Positions 1-12,800 of a stretch of 64,000 nucleotides of DNA are shown here, piece after piece. Each line of letters starts with the position of its first letter. The first letter of the stretch is position 1. The stretch covers positions 2,927,001 to 2,991,000 of the forward strand of contig CAMQGK010000171.1 of assembly GCA_947000775.1 (NCBI GenBank). Reading direction: 5' to 3'. The stretch is from Pterois miles (Eukaryota > Chordata > Actinopteri > Perciformes > Scorpaenidae). The notes under the pieces are model-generated. The model ran no database searches. It saw only the letters and a list, made by a program, of their open reading frames with translations, and was not told where the DNA came from. The position numbers were made by a program, and so were the translations under genes.

Positions 1-346
1 TCAGGGTCCTCACATGTCACATTTATGGGTAAGTGTCATTGTGTTTGTGTATGTGTTTTGTGTGTCTGTGTGTGTATGCACCCAATCAACTCTTAGTATT
101 GTAAAGAAAGGAAAGTGCTATTTTCAGGTCAGACCCTCTGTATCTGTTGGTGAGAGATAAGCCTCTATATATGCTGACATGCATTCATGTGAGTGAGTTA
201 TGGTTATTCAGTATTATCTTAATGCGCGTAGGTTCTCTTGTTCTCTCACTCTGTGCTTTTCATACTTCAGATGAAATACTGCATCTCTTTGTTCCTTTCT
301 TCTTTTTTTTAATAAACCTTTTGTCTTTTCTACTCTTTCACTGTAG
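1..346. other. dock7 intron (partial)
   Basis: Intron sequence with TG-rich stretches (gtgtttgtgtatgtg) and a T-rich tract before the acceptor at 346. No coding seen. Confidence 0.7.
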
Positions 347-516
347 GATGTTTGGCCTACATAAGAAAGTGGTGAGTGTTGTTCATAACCTCCTGTCCAG
401 CCATGACTCTGACCCACGCTACGCCGATCCGGAGGTCAAGGCCCGAGTCGCCATGCTTTACCTGCCTCTCATTGGCATCGTCATGGAAACATTACCACAG
501 CTCCATGACTTTACAG
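347..516 (+). CDS. dock7: dock7 coding exon (first in window)
   Basis: Encodes residues 1-56 of the visible part (LHKKVVSVVHNLL, then SDPRYADPEVKARVAMLYLP). Acceptor ctgtag at 341-346, donor gtaaag at 517. It starts in the last base of a codon, so an upstream exon outside the window must join to it. This is helical armadillo-like linker sequence between DHR-1 and DHR-2. Confidence 0.93.
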
Positions 517-867
517 GTAAAGATTAGGAGCTAGTTTGAACTACGCATAGGATGATATGAAAATATCATGTCACGATTATCCTGTGATTCACAATATTAT
601 CCTGATAATCATCAACATATACTTAAAATTTCACAATTTATTACGAAACAAATATCTTTTATTGCAGCACAGTTAGGACACGTTTTTTTAAATGAATATC
701 ATTTTTAATGATAACTAAATAATAAAACAATCCTAAATAAGGTAGTCCTAAATTAAAAGATCCCTGAGTGTACATAAAAGATCTTTCTTACATGATAATT
801 CCTGTATTTTTTGTATCGGGCTCCACTTCTCTACCATGATAGCTTTTTCAAGTCACTCATGACTATA

Positions 868-898
<31 letters not shown>

Positions 899-3800
899 AA
901 CTATACAATTATCCCAATAATGGAAATTCACCAAGATCAACTTAAGAGTGTTTTTTTTATCCCGATCCATAATAAAATCCTATATTGTCCCATCCCTAAT
1001 TTGAATGTACAGTTTAACTGCAGTATTTTGTTTGTCATCTTTAGATAGATGGATAGATAAATAGATAATAGACTTGATTGATCCCATTTCGGAAGGTTAT
1101 CATTTAACCTGCAAAGTATGTCGCACAATAACATAATGTACCAGCTGATCTCTAACCTCAGTTCATCCCTATTACATTTTGTGCCTTTTACAGACCTGGA
1201 GCTTGTATTTAAATGACCCATTCATAAGTGTTTGAATATTAGCAGTAGGGTTAGAGTTAGTAGTCACTTAAGCTCACGTTATAAAGTTTGATCTGAATAA
1301 AATTTGTCCTATTTTGTGAGACGTGTTTTACTTTTTATGCTTTCGTGCCGGCGACAGCCAAGGATGAACTGATGAGAATTTGGTGGTCAAAGATCACTGT
1401 GACCTCACAAAACTAATTTTTGGCCATAAATCAATAATTCATGTACTAATCATGACAATTTCATACAAATAGGATAGAATGGTGAACTGATGGCATTTTA
1501 GACTGACATGGATATAAACTGCAACTTGACTGGCAGAGGCATAAAACCGTGAGGTAGTGATTCTACTTTTAAATAGTAATTATTTCTAAAATTGAATCAG
1601 ATCCCATTCAGAACATCACAATTAGGATTACATCTAACTTTAGTAGAAGAAGAAGAAGAAGATAGTCCTTTATTAGTCCCCCTAGGGGAAATTCAATTTT
1701 TTCACTCTGTTGTTAACCTATACACGGTACATGCAGACCCGAACACACACATACACAAACATGCAACAATGGAGAGATGTCAGAGTGATGGGGCTGCTCC
1801 TGACAAGCGCCCCGAGCAGTTGGGGGTTTGGTGCCTTGCTCAGGGGCACCTCGGCAGTGCCCAAGAGGTAAACTGGCACCTCTCCAGCTACCAGTTCACA
1901 CTCAGTTCTTGGTCCATTACGGGACTTGAACCGGTGACCCTCCGGTTCCCAAGCCAACTCCCTACAGACTGAGCTACTGCCGCCCCCATATAAAGGTAGC
2001 CTTGCTCTACACTTATAGTGCTTATTCAGAGTACAGAGAGGGTACATACTACCGGTACATACAGTAAACAGCAGTTGGTGGGATCAGTCTGGAGGTTTTC
2101 CTATCAGTGATTTTGACCCCTACTCTTTTTGTCTTGATTAGATTTTCACTTTCTTGTGTCCTTACATCACACTAAGAACTGACTCCTGTATTTTATCTAA
2201 TTCCAATCATTTGGTTACTTTTCTTTTCTCACCTTTTTGTGTCACTAGAGTCCCATAACCAGTGGGGTAGGCCAGGCGGCCCCCAGGGGGCAGCGATGGG
2301 CAGCAGTGGAGAAGAGGCAGAGGGAGAGGGTAACAGCATGATCAGCCAGACTGTTGCCATGGCGATAGCAGGCACCTCTACCCCCACCCCAATGTCCCGA
2401 CCAAGCAGCTTCTTGCTCAACTCGCAGGTAACTTCCTGTTTGTGACAGTAGTCTGCAGTTAATGGAACAGTCCTACTACTGTATGTTGTAGAACAAGCAC
2501 AAGGCTTTTTGTTTTGTCCCTCTGTGTTCTCTCCTCCCTGTTGACTCCTCCCGGACCTTCTCTCCAGGCGAGTCGTCAGCATGGGAGCTTCTCGGCCGAG
2601 TCAAGTCGTAGTCTGCTGATCTGTCTGCTGTGGGTGCTGAAGAACGCTGATGAGCTGGTGTTACAAAAGTGGTTCACAGACCTGTCGGTGTCCCAGCTCA
2701 ACCGCCTGCTGGATCTACTCTACCTCTGCGTCTCCTGCTTTGAGTACAAGGTAACATCAACAGCTAATACACACACAAAGTGTTGACACACTGATTAACC
2801 ACTGTATGGTTATCAAGGGCACCCAGAGGGTTGGGTAGGTTGAGTATGCCGTCTGAATCTTCTGTGGATGATTACCTATGAACAGTCCTCTTTCATACAG
2901 AGCCAGCTTTTCTGCAGTTAATATGCTTTGGTTACTGAATGTGGTGGTAAAATAGTAAAATCAGACAACTTGCTGCTTTCTGTGCTATGATCATCCATTT
3001 CTTTCTGTGTATTTCCCATTCTGCTGTGCTATCTGGTTGCTGTTTGCTTTTCTGTGCTTGCACATTTGCTTTTATGCTTCTAACCTGCTTGCTGAGTGCT
3101 GTGCTGCAAATAACTTCCTTGCTGTGTTCTCTGTCCGTCCGCTCATCCTCTGCCTCATGGATACAAGGCCCATGTTGTGTTCACCATGCAGGGGAAGAAG
3201 GCGTTTGAACGGATGAACAGCCTGACCTTTAAGAAATCCAAAGACATGAAGGCCAAACTGGAGGAGGCCATACTGGGCAGCATCGGGGCCAGACAGGAGA
3301 TGGTGCGACGCAGCCGCGGACAGCTAGGTGGGGTAACAAAAAAACAAACAATGATTGTCCAGCTTACTTTTAAAGGAAGTTCTTGGCATTAGGTGGCAGT
3401 CTGGAAAACATCTAAGGCTCCCTGATCACAAGTTAAAAATCCTTTTACGCAAGTGTTCTGATTTTTTGAAAATCATCATCCCATGTAGGGTTGTTATAGT
3501 AAAGTAAACTGAAACTAACTAAAAACTTCATCAGATAAGAAAAACTGCAATGATATTGCCAGGGTAAAAACAAAGAAATTCATTTCATTTCATTTCATTT
3601 TTCAGCTTTTTTAGCTATTATTTATCACTACTGAAAAAAGGAGACAGCATGAATTTCCATCAAGTCTTATGACATTGAATCACAGAAATTGAACAGACTT
3701 GACCTTCCAGGAGATGGCGCTGTGCTGCAATTGCTTCACTAAAGTAGGGCAAAGATTAGACGACCATTCCTACACACTTCTCCAGACATGTATATGTAGC

Positions 3801-6800
3801 TATATACTCTTGAGACATTATAGCTGGCCCTAACAAAAACAAACTAAAACTAATGTAAAACTAAATGTATAAAAGCTAAAACTAAACCTTTCTGATAAAC
3901 TGAAACTAAACCATAATGAAATTGAAAAGTCAACACCAACCTTGCTCCTATGAGAGTGTTACCCACTTGAAACACTATTGAAACATGACAGTTTACATGT
4001 CAGAATGTGTGTAAACATGTGGGTACCACTTTCGTTGGGGTCATGTGACCTGATAGACCCCTTGATTATTTTTTTATTTTTTTTAAATGTGAACACCTGT
4101 CCTCACTTCACACTCTGATGAAGACTTGTTGAGTCAAAATGCGTTGGTGGTCATCCAACATTTGATAAAGGGTTTTTAACTCACAGACAGCAGATAGATG
4201 TTTTCTAGACTGCCATCTAATACCAACAACTTCCTTTAAGTCATTGTTTTCTTTTTTTTTTTTTTTTTTTTTTTATTTGACTACTCGCCCTATCATTGAA
4301 GAGCTCCTGTTTTACTCCATTACCAACATAGTTACTTGACCCAGTGCAGCGCTTTCTATTTTTTTCTTCATTAACACATTTCAGCACATGCACCCCCATA
4401 CAGTCACATACCTATATACAGTATATTTTGGGAGCACATACAATCGCATACAGACCCACAAAGTAAGGCTACAACAAGAGGAGACTGTGTAACTTAAAGA
4501 CAGGCTAAGCTTACTGCGGTTGCCAGTGTTACCTGTGGTTGGGCATACACAGATTGCAATAATTTCACACCATCCTCACTGTTGTTTTTTTTTTTATTGA
4601 AATAAAACCCATTTAGTTAATTTGACGCATCAGCGTTGCATTATCAATACATAGATGCAGATGCAGACACTACAATGTGAAAGTCAAAGTGTCTGCTCCA
4701 TATGGAGTCTCAGCACAGAGTAGCAGGAGTCAGATTTCACACATGGAATGAAAGAGAGTTGACAGTCAAGACAATGGCGGAGGATTCGGTGTTGAAGCGA
4801 AAATCAAAATTTGGCAATACTTTGGATTAAAACCCAATGCTATAAGGGAACCGCAACATTAATGAGCCAATCACTGTGCGGAGGACGGAGTGGTCGCTGC
4901 CGGTGTGTGTGGTGGCAGCCTCGCAGCGAAAGCTGGCCTGGAGACACACAGCCACCTGACAGTAAAGATCAAAGTAAGAGCTTATCTTTTCTTGTGAAAT
5001 GTCTGGTGTAATCGGCAACACCAGTGTTGTCACAGGTTTATCAACCTCTAGGAAAATTTCTTCACAGTCACATCTCTTAGATAGACACATTCACTATATC
5101 CTGCTTTCCACCCACCACACACATACTGCTGTGCACTTTAATAGTACTGTAGATCCAACTACGGGCATTCAGCCAAAGTCAGTCACATTTCACTGTGTAC
5201 ACATACCTTCTTTCACCACCAATAAAAAAGTAAACAATCCTTTCTCCACCATTTAGAGCGGAGTCCATCTGGCAGTGCTTTTGGCAGTCAGGAGAACCTT
5301 CGATGGAGGAAGGACATGACCCACTGGAGACAAAACAGTGAAAAGATGGACAAGTATGCGCTTTCTAACACTTAACCCACTTTGCAAATTCTCATTTTAT
5401 ATCACAGAAAAACCCAAAAGATACCGATTACTCACTGAACTGTTTTGTGGGTTTTTTTTTTTTTCTCTGAAGGTACATTAAAGTATACAAAGGCTGTAAA
5501 AAACATAAATGATGAAAAAGTCCATCCCCACATTAAATTTTCAGCTCCATGTGTGCTTCCCCCCTATTTTTATAAGTAGAATCAATCATTTAGAAGCATA
5601 AACCCAATTAAGTGTGAAATTGATCGTCCTTTAATTCTCTTATGAGGATATCATCCTTTAAGTCTGTCTAGTAACCAAAACAAAGCCCATTCAATGTTCA
5701 TTGTTATTTTCCCTAAGTTTTATGTTTTCCACTTGGATTTATAGGAACAGAATCAGACTTATTTAAAGCGTGATTACCAAATGTTATATTTTCTATATTT
5801 GCCAAGTAATGTGCAGTTGATATGTGTGTTGCATGCAGCCTTTAAAAAAAGCTACAGTTTTGTATCTTATGTCATTTATTTCTTTGAATCGTGACAAAAG
5901 ATACAATGCTATGCTATTTTTTGGTTTGAAATTTTTATTTTTCTCTGTGTTCTTGTTGTAAATTCAGCTCCGGACTTTGTTTTCTGTTAATTTCCATTTG
6001 TTCTTTCATGTTGCTGTGTGTTTATGTAGGAGTCACAGATCAGTCAGGTATTGTATGGTCCACATTTACTGTGTGCTCCTTTGGATTCCCCTCTGCTTTA
6101 GTTCGTTCCTCATTTATGGTACATTCACATGCTTATGGGCTTTTTGGCAGTTTTAATGGACACAAAATGAATTTATTAGTTTATAAGATTTCTTCTGATT
6201 AACTTGACTTTAAACAAGTCATGATGTGCTGATTCATTTTGTTTTGGATGTGCCAAGTTAATTATTATAGTCACTGATGCACCCATGCTGTGATTCATGT
6301 CTTCTTCATTTTGACTTCCTAAGTTCTCTCATGCACATGAATGCACCAACAGAGACCCCTTTAATTCCCCTCATCCCATCATTCCCTCTGTCCTGGTAAC
6401 AGTGTCTGTCTCAGGGTTTGTAGTGGTTGCAGTGGGTCTGTTTTGCTTTTTAACCAGTGTGCTTCTTGTTTTGGGATTCTGACTCGTGTGTCTCCCTGGT
6501 TGCTGCTGCACCAAAAAACAAGACAAATGTAGCAGTAGCTCTTGTTTTTTTAGATTCTTTGTTTGTTCTTTTGAAAAATACAAGCAGGATGCATTACAAC
6601 TAAAAGCCATTCATGTTATATACTCAAATATGTAGATATGCAGCATTTAGCTTCAGTGTTCCACCTGTAGACCAGGAATAGATTACATGGCTGTTCATAT
6701 TTAATAATGAAGATTAATGTCTTCAAGCATCTTGAAACTGTCATCATGTGGACCAGCATGCATTGTTTCTGTGGATCACTTGAGTAGTTTGAGGTCTGTG

Positions 6801-9800
6801 CCATGCAGGTTAAGGGACATCTTGCAGCATAAAAACAAATTAAGTACAGATAGACAAACATTATCATTATTAACTGTGTGCTGTGTTGATTAATGACATT
6901 ATCATATTTCATTAATGTTTATAAAGGAAGACATTTGGCTGAGGTTCTACTCAGCACATCTTTATTTCTTCCACACAAAGATTCCTACATTGTTCATAAC
7001 TAATGTGGTGACTGGATACTTATGCAACAACATCGCAATTTGGGAGTTGGTAATCATTTTGTGACGGTGTTTTCTGGTTTCTTGATTGTAGGACCAGAGC
7101 AGAGCTGGAACATGAAGCACTTATTGATGGCAACCTCGCAACAGAGGCCAACTTAATTATTCTCGATACTTTGGAGATCGTTGTACAGGTATGCAAGTGA
7201 TTAGGACTTTATACATTTACCCATGCAGAATGCTAACATGCATGAATGTACTAAAAAATACAGAAATCAAGAAACGTAAGCGTACATAAACCCAGACATG
7301 CTCCTATAACACCTGCATTTGTGTGACTGTCCCTTCAGACTGTTTCAGTGACAGAGTCCAAGGAGAGTATCCTGGGTGGGGTGCTGAAGGTGTTGCTCCA
7401 CAGCATGGCCTGCAACCAGAGCGCCCTCTACCTCCAGCATTGTTTTGCCACACAAAGAGCGCTAGTGTCTAAGGTTTTTTTTTTTTTTTTTTTTTCATTA
7501 AAGTGCTTAATTTCAGGTCATCCTTGCAATTTCCTCCAGGTCTTGATACTTGTATGGTGTCAATTTGGGTGTTTTTCTCTCTTCCTGTGTAGTTTCCTGA
7601 GCTGCTGTTCGAGGAGGAAACGGAGCAGTGTGCTGACCTGTGTTTGCGATTGTTGAGGAGCTGCAGCAGCAGCATAAGTACCATCAGGGCCCACGCCAGC
7701 GCCTCCCTCTACCTCCTCATGAGGCAAAACTTTGAGATCGGCAATGTGAGCACATCTAAAAAAAACAGATTAACAAGCCAAAATGTTATTACTTTGAACG
7801 CTACATTCCAGGGGACCTTTAACATTTGCAACCCATCATCCCAGATTCATGAGCAAATGTTACTCTCTACTATGATGTGTCAAAGTTTAAAAATACCATT
7901 GCCTGTACCACACATGGCTCAAGAAATGCCCTCTAATTGAATCTCATGTGCTTTGCAAGCACGTCTTAGTCAGAGAATAAATTATTTGATTACTTTGACA
8001 AAAGCAGTGCTGCTAATATCACCTCTGTCAAGGAGGTTTTTGTTTTTCAGTTTGTCTGTTTGGCCAAGGAAGAACCTGTTAAATTTTGGAGTGGATATGA
8101 ATCATGGGGTTGATACACTATTTATTTTTTACTTTCGTGAACATTGCAAGATATGGCATGGCCTTTGTGGAGGTCTGCTAATTAGATTAGTTATCATGAG
8201 GAACTAAATTACTTCTGGTTGGCTAGTTCTTAGCTATGTTCCCGTATTGGTTTATTTCTATTTTTCTTTTGCTTTACATAACTCAGTTTAAGAAAGAAAG
8301 AAAGAAAGATATTCCTTTATTAGTCCCACAGTGGGGAAATTCAGTTTTACACTCTGTTGTTCACACAGTACATATACATGTCAATGGAGAGATGTCAGAG
8401 TGAGGGGGCTGCTCCTGACAAGCGCCCAGAGCAGTTGGGGGTTTGGTGCCTTGCTCAGGGGCACCTCGGCAGTGCCCAAGCGGTAAACTGGCACCTCTCC
8501 AGCAACCAGTTGGTCTTGGTCCATGGGGGACTTGAAGCGGTGACCTCCGCGTCCTAACCCAAGTCCTTACGGACTGAGCTACTGCCGCCCAAAACAGTAG
8601 TACAAAACAATTCAGTTTAGTACAATCCAATTTAGGGCCAATCACTGGTGAATGCATCATTTTCTTTGTTGTAGTACAGGCAGACTTTTCACACACAGAC
8701 CTTTTGAAAATGACTTCCAAGCTAGAGGGGACATCCTCTCTGCAGAGTGCTTCGTTCACAGTCCATCTCTGTCCCACAAGAGGCAGTAGCCACTGTTACA
8801 ACCCGGCTCTAGAACTGTGATACTAAACATTAAAGTGATTAATTCACCAAAAGTAAGTCAAAATAAAGCAAACAAATGTATGTGAGGAATCTCTGTAGTG
8901 TAGGATGTGGATGTGTGAAAATGGGCTGCATGGATGGTGCACAAAAGCAACTAAAAGCCAAGGCACAGTGGTATGGTGTGCGAGGAGATCTGCCAACCAC
9001 AGTTGCATGCTCAGGCTTTTATGGATGATCACACTGCACCCATGCTGCTGATTGCCCACCTCAGGTCTGCAGTCCTGGAGAGACAAAGCACACAGAGGGT
9101 CTGTCACACCATCCATGACAAAATCTCATTTGTTCAAACCTGTTTTCTTTTTGTGGTTTCACTTTCAGAACTTTGCAAGAGTGAAGATGCAAGTGACCAT
9201 GTCTCTTTCTTCGCTGGTGGGAACATCTCAGAATTTTAATGAGGAGTTTTTGCGCCGCTCGCTAAAGACCATCCTCACTTATGCAGAAGAGGACCTGGAG
9301 CTGAGGGAGACCACGTTCCCAGACCAGGTACTGGTTTATCTGTCAAATTGTATAGTTGTCGTCCATCACAATGAGAGGACTGTTGGCTGACTGATAACCT
9401 ATTATTGATATTGGTCATATATATTCATATTTATTTATTTTTTTTTCCCCAGGTCCAGGACCTTGTGTTTAATCTGCACATGATCCTGTCCGACACAGTG
9501 AAGATGAAGGAGCACCAGGAAGATCCTGAGATGCTGATAGATCTCATGTACAGGTATAGACTGAAGCAAACACCTGTATACAGTTACAAATGAGATACAA
9601 ATGTATCTCTGCACTTTGATCGTCATCATCTTTTTGGTTGTGTGCTTTCGTGCGTATGTGTGTCTTTGATTGCATGTGTCAAGGATTGCAAAGGGTTACC
9701 AGACGTCACCAGACCTACGACTGACGTGGCTTCAGAACATGGCTGGCAAACACTCAGAGAGGAACAACCACGCCGAGGCTGCTCAGTGTCTGGTGCACAG

Positions 9801-12800
9801 CGCTGCTCTGGTGGCAGAATACCTGAGCATGCTGGAGGACCGCAAGTACCTGCCTGTAGGCTGTGTCACCTTCCAGGTAAAGAGGCACTGGATACATGTA
9901 ATGTGATTACACATGCCTGGCAATAGAAATGTCTGCTGATGTTTGTGTTGTTTTCCTGTGTTTGTTCATATGTATGTACACGTGCGCTCCAGAATATTTC
10001 CTCTAACGTGCTGGAGGAATCTGCCGTCTCTGATGATGTGGTGTCACCAGATGAAGAGGGCATTTGTTCAGGGAAATACTTCACTGAGATCGGCCTCGTG
10101 GGACTCCTGGAGCAGGCTGCTGCCTCTTTCTCCATGGTGAGAGGTGGAGAAGGCTGCATGGATGTTAGATGGATGGATGGATGAACAAGCAAGCAAAATA
10201 TTTAGTCAGGAATTTTTAAGCTATTTCTCACACCAAACAAATGAACACATTTTACTAGGAGTCATTGCATTCAGCGGTGTATTCTTCATAAATCCTTATA
10301 TCAGAAGATGTGTAAACAAAGAGTAATGTACAATATGAAGGTACACCGTACAAGATGTCCGTGTAACTTTTCCAGTGATCCTGATTTAGGCCTTTTAAGT
10401 CTCTGAAAATTTATAAATTTAGGCTGAAGTGTTGGTATTTTTAGATGACTGATGGTACCATAGTAACATTTGTCTTGATCTCCATTTCAGGCGGGCATGT
10501 ATGAGGCAGTAAACGAAGTTTACAAGGTACTGATCCCTATCCACGAAGCCAACAGGGATGCAAAGAAGCTAGCCACCATTCATGGTAAACTACAGGAAGC
10601 CTTTGGCAAAATAGTACATCAGGTAAACACACGCACAGTTTAGATCTCACAAGACTCCAGCAGCTTGAGGTGCGAAGCTGTCACTGAATTTATACTAGAA
10701 CAAAATGTCAGTGTGACCCAGTAGTCGGCCTCTTGCTATGAAGAGCTCACATCTGGGTTACATAAGGATATAAATGATTTTTCCTTTGCTCCTGTATAAT
10801 TTCAGTAATATGGATCAAGTGTTATAATAGAATAGCATGGTCCAACATCATCACTCAGTATGAATGCCCAAAACCTCACTGACAGTCACTTCAGCGTTTT
10901 GCACAGGTGCACTTTTGTCATACACATATTTGTCACATTTACGGGGTAGTGAAGAGGGATTACGTTTCTTCCAGCAGGATTTTATAATAGAGAAGTGCGA
11001 CAAAACCAAGGACGGGCCACAAGGAGTGACTTTTATCATCTACTAAGCCTCTTAATACTTTGCAGTCTTCACACAAATGATGCAGTAGCAACACCAACTG
11101 GAAATATCCTGGAAATGTAGTCATGTTGCCTAGCCTTCACACTGACACAGCTCTGCATGGTTTTATTATTTGGCATTTTATTTCCAGTATGTTTTTTATA
11201 TATATATAATTTGTCAGATACCTTGCATGCTCTGTTATATTTGTGAAGTATGAAAAAGGATGCATGAGGTGGAAAGAGACTCCTGTTGTGGTTTTTCTTA
11301 AAGGCCAGTTGTGTGACTCAAAATGAGGATGTCAGCTTATGGTGTGGGCAAGGTTACAGACGTCTGGTGTGCAGAGCAACTGATCTCATAACGACAAAAT
11401 GTTTTTGGTCTTATAAAAAAATAATTAAATTTAAATTATCCTTCATTATAAGTTAGGGCTGGACAATATGATGATCTATTTCGTCAAAACGAAATAATTT
11501 TCTGTATAATGTCTGTTGCGACATAGGCAAGGCCTATTTTTTTTTTTTTTCTATAATTTAACTTAAAACTGTTATGTCCATTTTGCACTCAAGTTGTTAA
11601 ATGAGGAAAAAAAAATTGTCAAGTATTTAATTGACACAAGTTTACGAAAATAGCCTTTACCATGTGGTTATTTCATATCGATATTTATTCATTGAATTAC
11701 CAGAAAACATGCTATATTGTGACTATATATCGTTGTTGAGATATGAAATGACCAATATCATGATAGATTTTGGATGGATTGCCCAGCCCTAATATAAGGA
11801 CATGAATTTTTTTTTTTTTTTTTTTTGGTTTTTCTTTTGTATTTTTGTCAGAGGTCAGTTGTGGGAGGTGTTTGTGTTGTCGTTCATTTGTCCTGTATTC
11901 TCTTTGTCACACAGAGTACTGGCTGGGAGGTAGGTGGCTAAACGGTTCCTGCTTGGCCCTGCTCGTGTTATCTTTTCGTATTATTTTTATTTACTCTCAT
12001 CTTTTTATTTGCTAGCCGTGGGCATTCTGTTGCTCTCTTTGCTTTGTTACATACAGCCAATCCATTAACATCTGCAGACAATGTCAACTGTCTGCCCCCC
12101 ACCCCACCCCACTGCTGGGGACACTTGCTGTACAAGCAGCAACACCCTCATCGTTTTCCTCTCTCCTTCCTCCTCTTCATGTGCAAGAGGAGCTGTTTTT
12201 ATAACGTGACCGTGTTGGCAGGCTGTGCATGGGAGCCACAGTGTGTGACTGTCTAGTCTCTATCACCTGCACAATACTGCACTCTCCCTGTCTTCATCTT
12301 CATCTGTCTGTCTGCTGGTGCATCGGTCAGAACACACTCATTGACTGACACCGTCTGCTGTCATCATCTCGTCTTCAACCACAGGGCTCGATTTCAGTGC
12401 ACTGTTTTTACACGAAGGGTATCTGTTAGCCTCCCTGCTCTAGCCTATGGTCATTTTTTTCCACACACATTTAAAATGAACCGTTTAAAACACAACGTGG
12501 TGCAGACTTGCATTGGGTCGAACCTGGAGGTCAGGTTTTTTTTCCAAGAGGGTTGAACTCACAGTAATCTCAGGATTACTTGATTTATCCCTTTTGAGTT
12601 TGATTAGTTCTTATTCTTGCCCTTTCTTTTAATAGTTCAAACTAAATCGACCCCTGCCTTTTTTTTCATCCATTCTGTTCTTATGTTAACAGTATTAACC
12701 TCTTGAGTTTTCATGGTTCGTTGCATGAAATGAACAGAACACTGTGTTCCTTTTGGAAATGCACTGAGAGTGCATGTTGTGTTTCTGACGGTTGTGGTCA

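Noticed and set aside
1592..2047. Frames with the peptide APDKRPEQLGVWCLAQGHLG
   Set aside because: The same peptide appears at each SINE copy (also 8357, 41807 and, in reverse, 60441); it is SINE sequence, not a gene.
3328..3392. Extension of the dock7 exon into GGVTKKQTMIVQ
   Set aside because: The conserved next exon requires a one-base overhang, met only by the donor at 3327/3328; the extension is intron.
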